A stretch of 64,000 bases of DNA from assembly GCA_023417315.1 (NCBI GenBank), contig JAEZFW010000056.1:62001-126000 (forward strand), given 5' to 3'. Below, piece after piece: positions 54,613 to 63,949 of the stretch. Source of the stretch: Pseudomonadota bacterium. GTDB taxonomy: Bacteria; Pseudomonadota; Gammaproteobacteria; Steroidobacterales; Steroidobacteraceae. The position numbers and the translations under genes were made by a program. Position 1 is the stretch's first letter, and every line of letters begins with the position of its first letter. Below the pieces are notes generated by a model, which was not told the origin of the DNA, did not search any database, and was given only the letters and a program-made list of their open reading frames with translations.

Positions 54613-55644
54613 ATGACATCGAGATTTCTTACGTTGACGGGCGCGCGGGGTGCAGTCGCCGCAGCAGGAGCGATCTTCGCGCTGGCTGCGTGTGCGGCTG
54701 AGACGCCGAAGCACGAGCAGCGCTCGAGCGCTTCCGCGCCGTTCAAATCGGTGCGCGTGCTCGATGTGGAGCGCATGCCAATTGAGCGCGGCCAGTACGG
54801 TAGCTCAGGCTGGGGAACGCGTACGCTGTGGCGCGGGCCGAACGATGACGGCACGCTGCGCATTCTGTACGTCCCGCCCGGTGCTCAAGGTGCGTACAAC
54901 CATTACCACACGTTCCATGAGTGGGCGTACAACATCCAAGGCGACTTCACGAACAACGAGTCGACCACGCCGCACAACGTTTCCGGCCCGTTGCAGCGAT
55001 TCCGAGAGGGCAACTTCCTCTCGCGGCCGCCATACAGTTTGCATGGCGGTGAGAAAGGCCGCATGAAGCACATGATGTCGCAGATCGGTGCGGTGATCAT
55101 GATCATGGAAGAAAGCACCGTGTGGGGCGGCACGTTCACTGTGGATCCAGCGGTGCAGAAGGATCCCTCGCTCGCCAAGAACTACAATCCCGACTTCAAG
55201 GACATCAAGTACTGGTCGACGCCGCGCATCATCGACACACTCGATAAAATGCCGTGGCAACCGGTCGAGGACGTGCCGGGCCTCAATGCGAAGTATCTGA
55301 TCGATGACCCGTCTCATGGTTTTCGCGCCACGATGTGGTTCCTCGAGGCCGGCGCGCAGACGCCCGAGCAGTTGCGACCCCACTATTACAAGCAGGCGCA
55401 TCAGTTCAACTTCGTCATCAACGGCGATCTGAAGCTTCAGGCGTACTCGAATGAGAGCAAGAAGGCGGAGACGTTCCAGCTCGACAAGCACTTCTTCTTC
55501 GAGCGTCCGCCCATGAGTATCGTGGGCGTCGCGCCAGGCGTTGCGAGCAACGGTGGGGTCGTATGGCTCGAAGTCACTTACGCCAAGGGCACGGCGTGGA
55601 CGACGGAGCCGACGGACATCGAAGCTCCGATCTACGTCAAGTAA
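54613..55644 (+). CDS. bicupin lipoprotein
   Basis: A 343-aa lipoprotein (lipobox ALAAC, C27) with two cupin barrels. The first has the metal-type motif YNHYHTFHEW and later YSLHGG; the second has HYYKQAHQFNFVINGDL. Cupins of this size include dioxygenases, isomerases and epimerases, so the reaction is open. A strong terminator lies just past the stop. Membrane anchoring places it in the periplasm or on the outer membrane. Confidence 0.75.
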   Translation: MTSRFLTLTGARGAVAAAGAIFALAACAAETPKHEQRSSASAPFKSVRVLDVERMPIERGQYGSSGWGTRTLWRGPNDDGTLRILYVPPGAQGAYNHYHTFHEWAYNIQGDFTNNESTTPHNVSGPLQRFREGNFLSRPPYSLHGGEKGRMKHMMSQIGAVIMIMEESTVWGGTFTVDPAVQKDPSLAKNYNPDFKDIKYWSTPRIIDTLDKMPWQPVEDVPGLNAKYLIDDPSHGFRATMWFLEAGAQTPEQLRPHYYKQAHQFNFVINGDLKLQAYSNESKKAETFQLDKHFFFERPPMSIVGVAPGVASNGGVVWLEVTYAKGTAWTTEPTDIEAPIYVK

Positions 55645-55657
55645 ACCGACCGAGCGT

Positions 55658-55686
55658 GAGCGTGCCGCGGTTCTCGCGGCACGCTC
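55658..55686. terminator. 12-bp hairpin after the bicupin gene
   Basis: GAGCGTGCCGCG (55658-55669) and CGCGGCACGCTC (55675-55686) pair perfectly around GTTCT. No U-run follows (GCTTGAATCC), so termination may depend on Rho or be partial. Confidence 0.65.
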
Positions 55687-55738
55687 GCTTGAATCCCAAG
55701 ATCATCGCTTTCGCTGAGCTCATCGAGCTCCGGAGCGA

Positions 55739-56659
55739 TTGAATTCCCTTTTCCAGCGAAGCGTTCTCATGAGCCTATTGAGCCTCATTCTTATAGTGAC
55801 CGTCGGCACGCCCGATGTCGAAGCAACCGAACGTGCCTACTCGCAGTGGCTCGACTACACGGTCGAGAGTCGCGGTGAGGTGTCCAGGGATCTCGCGGCT
55901 GTTTGGAATGCGCCGAAGATGGCTGGGCGCGATTTCGTGCTGATGCAGCCGAGAAGCAAGGAGGAGATCTATCTTCGCTTCGTGCAGGTCGATGCGCTCG
56001 AGGGATATGTGCCGATGAAGACCTTCGGCTGGAACGCCATCGAGCTCTTGGTGCAGGACCCCGATGCACTCGCTGCCAAGTTCGCGAAACCGGAGTCACC
56101 CTTCGAGATCGTGGGTCCGCCTCGGCCGCTCGGTCCGAACTCGCCGATTCGCGCAATGCAAGTCATCGGCCCCGGTAACGAGACTCTCTATCTCTCCCGC
56201 GTGCCGCCGGACTTCCGAGGCGGCCCTGCGAAGACGCCGGTCGATCGTCCCTTCATCTTGATCGTGGGCGGCCCAAAGCAAGAGGCCATTCGCGATTTCT
56301 ACAAGAAGGTGCTCGGTATCGATTCCAGCGAGCCCGTCATGGCGCGCATGACGGTCCTCAACAAGGCGCATGGATTGGATGTCGAGACGACGCATCCCCT
56401 GTCAATCGCTCGCTTATCGGAAAAGTACGCGATCGAGATCGATGGCTACCCTCGCACTGCGATCGAGCGTGAGGTGCGTCCTGGAGAGATTCCGGCGGCC
56501 ATCTCGATCACATCGATGATCATCGAGTCACTCGATGATCTGAAGACACCGCTAGTGGCGCCGGCGAGAAGAATCGCCGATAAGCCTTATAGCGGCCGGC
56601 GCGCTGCAGTCGTTCGCGGCGGAGCTGGCGAGCTCATCGAGTTCATCGAAGAGAGGTGA
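55739..56659 (+). CDS. exported VOC-superfamily (glyoxalase-like) protein
   Basis: A 306-aa protein. The N-terminal hydrophobic core (MSLLSLILIVTVG, from residue 11) suggests export. The rest has paired beta-alpha-beta VOC modules (GRDFVLMQP...FVQVDALEGYVPM; RPFILIVGGPKQEAIRDFYKKVLG). VOC proteins include dioxygenases, isomerases and glyoxalases. The start is a TTG at 55739 with CGGAGCG upstream; an ATG at 55769 is possible. Confidence 0.7.
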   Translation: MNSLFQRSVLMSLLSLILIVTVGTPDVEATERAYSQWLDYTVESRGEVSRDLAAVWNAPKMAGRDFVLMQPRSKEEIYLRFVQVDALEGYVPMKTFGWNAIELLVQDPDALAAKFAKPESPFEIVGPPRPLGPNSPIRAMQVIGPGNETLYLSRVPPDFRGGPAKTPVDRPFILIVGGPKQEAIRDFYKKVLGIDSSEPVMARMTVLNKAHGLDVETTHPLSIARLSEKYAIEIDGYPRTAIEREVRPGEIPAAISITSMIIESLDDLKTPLVAPARRIADKPYSGRRAAVVRGGAGELIEFIEER

Positions 56660-56660
56660 T

Positions 56661-56684
56661 CGCATCGCTCACGCGAGCGATGCG
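56661..56684. terminator. 10-bp hairpin at the VOC/hydrolase convergent junction
   Basis: CGCATCGCTC and GAGCGATGCG pair around ACGC, directly after the VOC stop codon. It would fold in both transcripts; no T-run follows. Confidence 0.6.
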
Positions 56685-56766
56685 GTCACATCGTGCGGGT
56701 GCATTTGGGCACGAGGAGTCGAAGCTTCGATCCCCGTACCCGTGGAAGTGCTAGATGTCTCTAGCT

Positions 56767-57711
56767 TCAAATCCTTTCGTCCTGAAAGCGCCGCATTGCA
56801 TCTCCGATCGGTCCGGGATTGTTGTGCAGATCTCTGAGCACGAAGTCCTCCGGCATCACCTTCGCCTGCTTCGATGACTTGAGCATCCCGACAACCTTCT
56901 CGCTCATCTCGCGCGCCGAGTACTTGAACAGGCCCGACTCCTTCGAGCCATCTTCGATCACGATCAGCCACACGGGCTGCGTGAGTTGCGCAAGCCGCGC
57001 ATCGAAGCGTTGGCTGTACTCGAACGCTGCGGCGTGACCGTATTCGTAGCGAGTCAGGTGGCGCAACTGTTCGACTGCCATCTTGCCCCAGATGTCGTCG
57101 CCTAGGTTCCACTTATCGCGTGCTTTAATGCGATTGGGCAATTGTTTGCAGAAGAGCTGGAAGGCGTCCTCGGAGGACGTCGGGTGGTAGACGCTCTTGA
57201 GTAGCTTCTCCATCTCCTCGGGCGGGGCGACCGATACGCCCGATAGACCCATCATCACGCGCCGGACCATCTTGGGTTCGGTCGCGGCGACTTCGGCGAG
57301 GATGCGCGAGCCGGTGTGGAAACCGAAAGCGTCGAAGGGTTTCTTCGGGCCGTAGCCGAGATTCTTGAGGGCCACGAGCATCGCTGCAGCATAATCCTCG
57401 ATGCGCGGGATCTGCGTTGGACCATCGGAGCCGCCGTGGCCAGGTGTGTCGAGTGCCAGTACCACTCGATCCTTTCCAAGCTCCTCTACGAGCTCGGTGT
57501 ATTCCACGGACGAGTTGGGCGATTGGTGGAACAGCACTAGGTGCGGTGTTTGCTTGTTGCCTCCGCCTGCAGGAGTGGCTTTCACGTAGTGCAGCTGGCC
57601 GTAGGGACTATCGACGTAACCGCGGCGCACTGTGGATTTATCCGCAGCGGAGGCGGGCGCATGCGCCAAGACGATGCCGATCAATGTCAACGCGAACGCG
57701 AAGCGAAACAT
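56767..57711 (-). CDS. exported alpha/beta hydrolase with unusual nucleophile elbow
   Basis: A 314-aa protein with a signal peptide (FRFAFALTLIGIVLAHAPASA, about 1-23). The fold is alpha/beta hydrolase: oxyanion strand VLFHQSPNSS, strand-5 elbow, and a late HNNPGP. The elbow reads GFHTG, so the usual nucleophile position is H132 rather than Ser, Cys or Asp. It may be non-catalytic or use a different residue. The start at 57711 has GGAGAAG upstream. Role in the nearby exported pathway is inferred only. Confidence 0.75.
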   Translation of the reverse strand: MFRFAFALTLIGIVLAHAPASAADKSTVRRGYVDSPYGQLHYVKATPAGGGNKQTPHLVLFHQSPNSSVEYTELVEELGKDRVVLALDTPGHGGSDGPTQIPRIEDYAAAMLVALKNLGYGPKKPFDAFGFHTGSRILAEVAATEPKMVRRVMMGLSGVSVAPPEEMEKLLKSVYHPTSSEDAFQLFCKQLPNRIKARDKWNLGDDIWGKMAVEQLRHLTRYEYGHAAAFEYSQRFDARLAQLTQPVWLIVIEDGSKESGLFKYSAREMSEKVVGMLKSSKQAKVMPEDFVLRDLHNNPGPIGDAMRRFQDERI

Positions 57712-57891
57712 GACTTCTCCTCTTAGGTCGTTAGGGATCGGGGAGTGCCTTCGCGTCTTCTCGCTAATAGTGATTGCGAACGCGAGCGGCAAACTTCGGT
57801 GATCGCATGTCGCGTCACTACGGGTGCGACAAGTGCCTCATCGGCGGCGCCTCGAGGCATACGGGCGGGATTTGAATAGCGCTCCATCGAT

Positions 57892-57935
57892 CCACAGCAC
57901 TCGCAGTCGCAGCGGGCGGTCAGCAAGTGCTGTGG
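57892..57935 (-). terminator. inverted repeat after the TonB receptor gene
   Basis: CCACAGCACT (57892-57901) and AGTGCTGTGG (57926-57935) pair perfectly with a 24-base loop, 25-68 bases past the stop of the minus-strand receptor. It is the likely end of that transcript. Confidence 0.5.
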
Positions 57936-57959
57936 CGATGGCGATGCTTCAGACGCGCA

Positions 57960-60173
57960 TCAGAATTTCACACCGACTCGGAACATCACCGTCCGCGGCT
58001 CATTCGGATAGCCGGTGATTTGTGGCGCCGTTGGGCTCGCGAGCTGTACACCGTTCATGATGTAGTGGGCATCGGTGATGTTGCGGCCTTCGAGCGCCAC
58101 CCTGTACGTGTCGGACAGATCGACCCACGAGATCGATGCATTGAAGATATCCGCCTGCTCCGGCTGGAATACGGCGAGCTCGTTCGAGAGGTTCGTATAG
58201 AAGCTGCTGTTGTAGTTCCACGAGCCGTTGAACGTGAATTGTCCCGGCAAGAACGCGAACTCGGGCGTGTACCTGAATCCCAACGTCATCTTGCGAGGCA
58301 CGACTGCCTTCAGATCATTGCCCGAGCAGTCCACGATCACCGTGTTCGAAAGCGAACAGTTGAATGGCGCGGTGTACTTGCCGCTCATCAGAGAGCCGGT
58401 CGCGTAGATCTGCAGATCGTCGAGCGCTTGCCAGCTCGGCTCGAACTCGATGCCTTCGATGATCGCGCCCGTGGCATTGGTGGTATAGCTCGTCGTCGTT
58501 CCCGGGAAGAACTGCGGCAGCTGCATGCCTGAGTATTCCGCGCGGAACAGCGCCAGGTTGAGGCGAAGTCCGTAATCGCGCAGGGTGAGCTTGCCACCAA
58601 CTTCGTAGCTCTCCACGTACTCCGGCTCGTATGGCACGGGACGCCCCATCTCGCCGCCGCCGATACTGTTGGCCGGTGGCACGGGGTTGAAACCGCCAGC
58701 CTTGAAACCTTCTGTATAGGATGCATAGGTCAAGAAGTCATCCGTGATCTGCCAGTTGATACCGAGCTTCACCGAATCGTCTCTGAAGGTCTTCTCTTCG
58801 AACTGCGGCTCTGCGACCTGTAGGCGGTAGTACTGTGTGAGATCGGCCTTCTCCTCGGTGTGGCGAAAGCCCAGGGTGAATCCGAGCCCATTGTCTAGCG
58901 TGTATGTACCCTGCGCATAGGCTGCCCACGCATCCACACCACGATCCATGTCGATCGTCGGGCTATCGAGTGCGAAAGACCGGCTCATGCCTTCTTCGGT
59001 GTAGTAGTAGACACCGACGACGCCCTTGATGCGCTCCGTCGTATATGTCGTGTTGAGCTCGTGGCTGAACCACTCGACCCGCTGGCGGCCTTCGTTTGCG
59101 CCCGCCGGCGCCTCTGTTCCGTTCTCGTATGCGACTTGTGCTGCGCGGGTCAGCACGAGCGAGACTGTCCCATCGCTGAACGTGCGCAGGTTGCCGACGC
59201 CGCCGATGTAGTTCACCTCGAGCGGACCATCATCGCTCCATCTCGCATGAAGCGAACCGCCATCGTTGTACAGGAACGGATTACCGGAATCGCCCAGGTT
59301 CTCTGTGATCGTCAGACTGCGATTGCGGGTGCCGTTGGCTTGCGTGCCGACGACGTTCGGAGCGACGAGCAGCGGCACGCCGTACGTCGATTCCGAGTAG
59401 TCCTGTATGAAGTGGTACTCGAGCTCGAACTCGAGATTATCCGTGGGTGTGTAGAGGAGCTTCACGCGTTGCGCGCTGTTCTCTGTGTCACCAACGCGCT
59501 TGTTGTAGTAGGGCGAATACAAGTAGCCATCGTGCTGGTTCGCGGACGCGCTCAAGGAGAACGCCAGCACATTGTCGATGATCGGGCCGCTGAGGTACGC
59601 CTTACCAGTCAGCGCATTCCAATTGCCTGCCCCCGCCTCGATTGCGCCTGTCCAAACGTGCGATGGGCGGCGGGTGATGATCTTGATGGCTCCACCCGAT
59701 GAGTTGCGTCCATAGAGAGTGCCTTGAGGACCGCGCAGCACCTCGATGGAGCTCACATCGAAGAAGTCGAAGAACGCGCCGTTGACGCGTGGCTGAATCA
59801 CATCGTCGATATAGACGCCGACCGCCTGATCGAAGTGGATGCCGCTGTTCTCCTGGCCAGCGCCGCGCATCACGATGCGCGCGTTATTGCTGCTGTTGAT
59901 GTTCGGCATGATGACGGTGCCCGGAATTTCCGCCGCCGCTTGCAGCACGTTGCCGATCTGACGATTCGTTAGTGTTTCCGCCGACACCGCCGTGATGGCA
60001 ACCGGCGTCGTCTGCACGGTGGCACGGAATCGCTCCGCCGTGACGCTGATTTCCTCCAATGTCGATTCATCCCTTGGTGTGTCCGCCGCCTGCGCGCCAG
60101 CGACGGCCGGGACGAGCGCAGCAAGTACAGGGATCGTTGCAGGCAATGCCTTCGATTGCAGATAGCGTTTCAT
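57960..60173 (-). CDS. TonB-dependent outer membrane receptor
   Basis: A 737-aa receptor with signal peptide (about 1-28, ending VAGAQA), a plug domain (LEEISVTAERFRATVQTTPVAI; SSIEVLRGPQGTLYGRN) and a C-terminal beta-barrel that ends in VMFRVGVKF, a correct terminal Phe. Energy-coupled uptake of an organic ligand or iron complex is expected. It is divergent from a close paralog across 287 bases. No FecR/FecI pair is present, and the ligand cannot be read from sequence. Confidence 0.93.
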   Translation of the reverse strand: MKRYLQSKALPATIPVLAALVPAVAGAQAADTPRDESTLEEISVTAERFRATVQTTPVAITAVSAETLTNRQIGNVLQAAAEIPGTVIMPNINSSNNARIVMRGAGQENSGIHFDQAVGVYIDDVIQPRVNGAFFDFFDVSSIEVLRGPQGTLYGRNSSGGAIKIITRRPSHVWTGAIEAGAGNWNALTGKAYLSGPIIDNVLAFSLSASANQHDGYLYSPYYNKRVGDTENSAQRVKLLYTPTDNLEFELEYHFIQDYSESTYGVPLLVAPNVVGTQANGTRNRSLTITENLGDSGNPFLYNDGGSLHARWSDDGPLEVNYIGGVGNLRTFSDGTVSLVLTRAAQVAYENGTEAPAGANEGRQRVEWFSHELNTTYTTERIKGVVGVYYYTEEGMSRSFALDSPTIDMDRGVDAWAAYAQGTYTLDNGLGFTLGFRHTEEKADLTQYYRLQVAEPQFEEKTFRDDSVKLGINWQITDDFLTYASYTEGFKAGGFNPVPPANSIGGGEMGRPVPYEPEYVESYEVGGKLTLRDYGLRLNLALFRAEYSGMQLPQFFPGTTTSYTTNATGAIIEGIEFEPSWQALDDLQIYATGSLMSGKYTAPFNCSLSNTVIVDCSGNDLKAVVPRKMTLGFRYTPEFAFLPGQFTFNGSWNYNSSFYTNLSNELAVFQPEQADIFNASISWVDLSDTYRVALEGRNITDAHYIMNGVQLASPTAPQITGYPNEPRTVMFRVGVKF

Positions 60174-60460
60174 TGGAGCCCCAATATTTCGGAAGTGGTC
60201 GTGTAACGGGCACGACGCAAGCAACTGCGCCTTGTTTCTCCCTGAATCAGGCTAACGCTGCACATGTTGCAGAGTCAAGACTTAGTAATCTATGTGCACT
60301 ACGTTAATCTACATATCGTCTTTGCATACAGGCGTTGGGCAGAATCGCGCCTCCTGAAGGAGCGGTGGCCAGCTCCTGGGAGTCGAGTTCCATATGCCCT
60401 GCGCTGTCATCAGCGTTTGCGATGCGCTCGGCGGGTACTCACAACACACAGGGGGATGAG

Positions 60461-62689
60461 ATGTCGAAGCAGGGTTTTCGCTCCTACTCGAGTTTGGCGC
60501 TATCGATCACATTGGCACTCGCGGTCCAAAAGACTGCAGCGCAAACCACACCGGAGCCGACTGATTCGCCTCGCGGACCGGGTGGAGCAGCTCTCCAAGA
60601 GATCACAGTCACCGCCGAGCGCTTCTCATCGTCGGTGCAAACCACGCCGGTCGCGGTCACGGCGCTCAACGAGTCGCTCCTCGAGGAGCGCGCCGTCACG
60701 AACGTCCTCGAGGTCATGAGCGAGGTTCCCGGCATCACCATTACGCCCGTCCAATCGAGCAACGGCACGGCACGCGTCTACCTGCGCGGCGCAGGCCAGA
60801 ACAGCGGCGGCATCAACTACGATCCTGCAGTCGGCATCTACATCGACAACGTCTATCAGCCGCGTGCGAACGGCGCATTCTTCGATTTCTTCGACCTCGA
60901 GCAGTTGGAAGTGCTGCGCGGGCCGCAGGGTACGCTCTACGGCCGCAACACCTCGGGCGGTGCGCTCAAGATTCAGACGAAGCGCCCTGAGTTCTTCTGG
61001 ACCGGTGGAGCGCAGGCCACGCTCGGTAACTTCGACTCTCGGGGAGCGAAGGGTTATCTGAGCGGCCCGCTCGTCGACGGAAAGCTCGCCTTCTCGGTGA
61101 GCGGTATGTACCGCGAACGCGACGGTTATCTGTACGGAACCGAGTATGGACGGCGAGTCGGCAACATCGAGACGAGCGCAGAGCGTCTGAAGCTGCTGTA
61201 TACGCCGACCGACAATCTCGAAATCCAGTTGGCAGTCCACGCCATTCAAGACTACTCGGAAGCCACATTTGGCGTGCCCTTGCAGGTCCATCCGGACGTG
61301 CGCATCCCAGAGGCGAACGGCACGTTCGATCGCGATCTCACACGCACGGAGGTCTTCGGCCCGCTCGGACAAGGGAACTTGAACAACAACGGCGGCGCGT
61401 TGAACATCATCTTCGATGCAACCGATTCGCTCTCGCTGAACTCGATCACGGGCTACGGCCTGCTCAGAAACTTCAGCCTGGGCAACACGATCTGGGTGAC
61501 GCCGGCGTTGCAGGCGGCGAAGGACGCGGGCGGGGACGTCAACTTGCCGAGCACCAACGAAGGCCACATGCGCGATGAGTTCTTCTCGCAGGAGTTCAAC
61601 GCTACGTACAGCGGTGAGCGTTTGAAAGGCGTCATCGGCGTCTTTTACTTCGATGAAGAAGGCTCCAACCGAGCTTCGAATGCGGCGAGCCCGACGATCG
61701 ACACGGATCGCAAGACGACGGCAAGCGCGATCTTCGCGCAAGCAACGTACGACATCGGCTTTGGTGTCGGTCTTACGGCAGGGGTTCGCTACACCGACGA
61801 GGATGCTGAGTACACGCAGTACTATCGACAACAGAGTGCCGAGCCGCAGACGAGAAAAGCCAACTTCACGGCGACCACGCCGAAGCTCGGCATCAACTGG
61901 CAAGCGACTCCGGATTTCATGATGTACGCGTCCTACACGGAGGGATTCAAGAGCGGCGGCTTCAGCGCCGTGCCGCCGAATACGAACGTAGGGACGGGAA
62001 GACCCGGTGAGCCGACGCCGTATGATCCAGAAGATGTGGTCAGCTACGAAGTCGGCTTCAAGTACACAACTCCAGATGATCGGTTCCGCATCAATCTGGC
62101 GGCCTACCGCGCGGAGTATGACGGGATGCAGTTCCCGACGTTCTTCGTCGGTACCAGCACGAACTACATGACGAACGCGACGAGCGGGCAAGTCGAAGGC
62201 ATCGAGGTGGAGCCGATCTGGCAAGCCACCGATACGCTGCAGATCTACGGCAACGGATCCTTCACGACGGGCAAGTACACGAGCCCTTGGGAGTGTTCGG
62301 GCCAGTACGGGTTCATGATGGATTGCAGCGACAACGAGATCCCCGGACAGATTCCGACGAAGACGACGCTCGGATTTCGCTATGCCCCAGAGTGGTCCGT
62401 GTTAGGTTCGCTAACCTTCAATGGCTCGTGGGTTTACACGAGCGCGTATTTCAACAACATCGCGAATGAAGGTCCGTTGGTGCAAGCGCAAGAATCGGAC
62501 ATCTTCAACTTTACCGCGTCTTGGGTGAGCGAAGATGATCGTTGGAACGCGGCGCTCGACATGCGCAACCTCACCGACGAGCACTACATCTGGTCGGGAC
62601 TCCAGTTGGCTCATCCGCAGTATCCGTCAGTCACCGGATACGTCAACGCTCCGCGCGAGGTGTTCTTCCGCGTTGGATTCAATTTCTAA
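60461..62689 (+). CDS. TonB-dependent outer membrane receptor, paralog
   Basis: A 742-aa receptor, signal peptide to about residue 25 (LAVQKTAAQT), plug (LQEITVTAERFSSSVQTTPVAV; LEQLEVLRGPQGTLYGRN) and barrel ending VFFRVGFNF. The plug shares long stretches with the divergent receptor, e.g. VQTTPVA, NGAFFDFFD and LYGRN. The start at 60461 has GGGGGATGAG upstream and begins the signal peptide. The pair probably arose by duplication and may take up related compounds. Confidence 0.93.
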   Translation: MSKQGFRSYSSLALSITLALAVQKTAAQTTPEPTDSPRGPGGAALQEITVTAERFSSSVQTTPVAVTALNESLLEERAVTNVLEVMSEVPGITITPVQSSNGTARVYLRGAGQNSGGINYDPAVGIYIDNVYQPRANGAFFDFFDLEQLEVLRGPQGTLYGRNTSGGALKIQTKRPEFFWTGGAQATLGNFDSRGAKGYLSGPLVDGKLAFSVSGMYRERDGYLYGTEYGRRVGNIETSAERLKLLYTPTDNLEIQLAVHAIQDYSEATFGVPLQVHPDVRIPEANGTFDRDLTRTEVFGPLGQGNLNNNGGALNIIFDATDSLSLNSITGYGLLRNFSLGNTIWVTPALQAAKDAGGDVNLPSTNEGHMRDEFFSQEFNATYSGERLKGVIGVFYFDEEGSNRASNAASPTIDTDRKTTASAIFAQATYDIGFGVGLTAGVRYTDEDAEYTQYYRQQSAEPQTRKANFTATTPKLGINWQATPDFMMYASYTEGFKSGGFSAVPPNTNVGTGRPGEPTPYDPEDVVSYEVGFKYTTPDDRFRINLAAYRAEYDGMQFPTFFVGTSTNYMTNATSGQVEGIEVEPIWQATDTLQIYGNGSFTTGKYTSPWECSGQYGFMMDCSDNEIPGQIPTKTTLGFRYAPEWSVLGSLTFNGSWVYTSAYFNNIANEGPLVQAQESDIFNFTASWVSEDDRWNAALDMRNLTDEHYIWSGLQLAHPQYPSVTGYVNAPREVFFRVGFNF

Positions 62690-62818
62690 GTGACGATTTG
62701 ACGCTCGTCCGGTCGCGTCGCTGCGTTCGGTGTCGTTGAACGATTCCGAACGTGCGGCTCGCTCCGGGCGGGAACCTCATTCACGTTCTCTCGCCCATAT
62801 CCGCCTTCTAAGCTCTAC

Positions 62819-63949
62819 ATGAACAACGTTACGCGACGAGATGCGCTGCGCGCTGTGTCCGCCGGCTTAGCGACTCTGCCGATGGTCAGTATGGCTGCAG
62901 CGACCGAACTTCCTCGCGGGGCGCTCGGAGCGATCCGCGCTTACCAAGTCGGCGAGCAGAAGGGTCTTGGCTCACTCATGCTGACTCGACGCCCTGACCC
63001 AACGCCTGGACCTGGTCAGGTGATCGTGAAAGTTCGTGCTGCGGCGCTCAATCATCGCGACCTCGCCATACTCCACGGTCGTTATCTTGGGCCCAAGCCG
63101 CCCGAGCGAATTCCGCTCGCCGACGGCGCGGGCGATGTGATCGCTGTGGGCGAGGGCGTGTCGCGCGTAAAAGTAGGCGATCGTGTGACGGCTGTGCCGT
63201 TCACGTCGTGGGTGGATGGCGAATTCGATCCCAGCGCGTTCGCATCGGATCTGGGTAGTGGACACGACGGGTGGCTAACCGAAAAGGCCTTGCTGCCTGC
63301 AAGCGCCCTCGTGAAGTTGTCCGATCGCATCAGCTACGACGATGCTGCGGCGCTCACGGCAGTTGGAGTGACCGCTTGGTCGATCATCCATGTGCTCGGC
63401 GCAGTGAAGCCGGGCGATGTCGTGTTGACGCTCGGCACTGGAGGACTGTCGATGATGGCGGTGCAGCTCGCCAAGATGGCAGGCGCGCGCGCCGCGATCA
63501 CGTCCTCCAGCGACGAGAAGCTGGCGGCCGCGAAAGCGCTCGGAGCAGACATCACCGTCAATTACCGAACCCATCCGGAGTGGGGACGCAAGATCCTCGA
63601 GGCGACCGGCGGGCGCGGCGCGGATATCGTCGTCGAGACCGTCGGTGCGAGTACCTTGAGTCAATCGCTCGCAGCGTGTGCGCCGAATGCACGAATCGGT
63701 TTCGTCGGATCGCTCGGGGGAGCAGCCACGGCGGCGCCGAATTTCGGCCCCCTCATCGCCAAGAACATATTGATCAAAGGTTTGACGAGCGGCACGCGGC
63801 GGACGCTCGAGCGTCTGCATCGCGCGGTCGAATCGAGCGGATTGCGGCCCGTGATCGATAAGGTGTTCAACTTCGAAGATGCGCCCGCCGCGTACGCGCA
63901 TCTCGAAAAAGGCGCTCACATGGGAAAGGTCGTGATCCGAATGGATTGA
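62819..63949 (+). CDS. Tat-signal-bearing MDR/quinone-oxidoreductase-like dehydrogenase
   Basis: A 376-aa medium-chain dehydrogenase. The N-terminus NNVTRRDALRAVSAGLATLP followed by MVSMAAA is a Tat-type leader, unusual for this cytoplasmic family. The MDR domain has NHRDLAILHG, the GroES fold and a Rossmann motif LGTGGLSMMAVQLAKM. It has few cysteines and lacks the structural zinc lobe, as in quinone oxidoreductases. If exported it would need folded cofactor, consistent with Tat. It follows the receptor by 129 bases. Confidence 0.85.
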   Translation: MNNVTRRDALRAVSAGLATLPMVSMAAATELPRGALGAIRAYQVGEQKGLGSLMLTRRPDPTPGPGQVIVKVRAAALNHRDLAILHGRYLGPKPPERIPLADGAGDVIAVGEGVSRVKVGDRVTAVPFTSWVDGEFDPSAFASDLGSGHDGWLTEKALLPASALVKLSDRISYDDAAALTAVGVTAWSIIHVLGAVKPGDVVLTLGTGGLSMMAVQLAKMAGARAAITSSSDEKLAAAKALGADITVNYRTHPEWGRKILEATGGRGADIVVETVGASTLSQSLAACAPNARIGFVGSLGGAATAAPNFGPLIAKNILIKGLTSGTRRTLERLHRAVESSGLRPVIDKVFNFEDAPAAYAHLEKGAHMGKVVIRMD

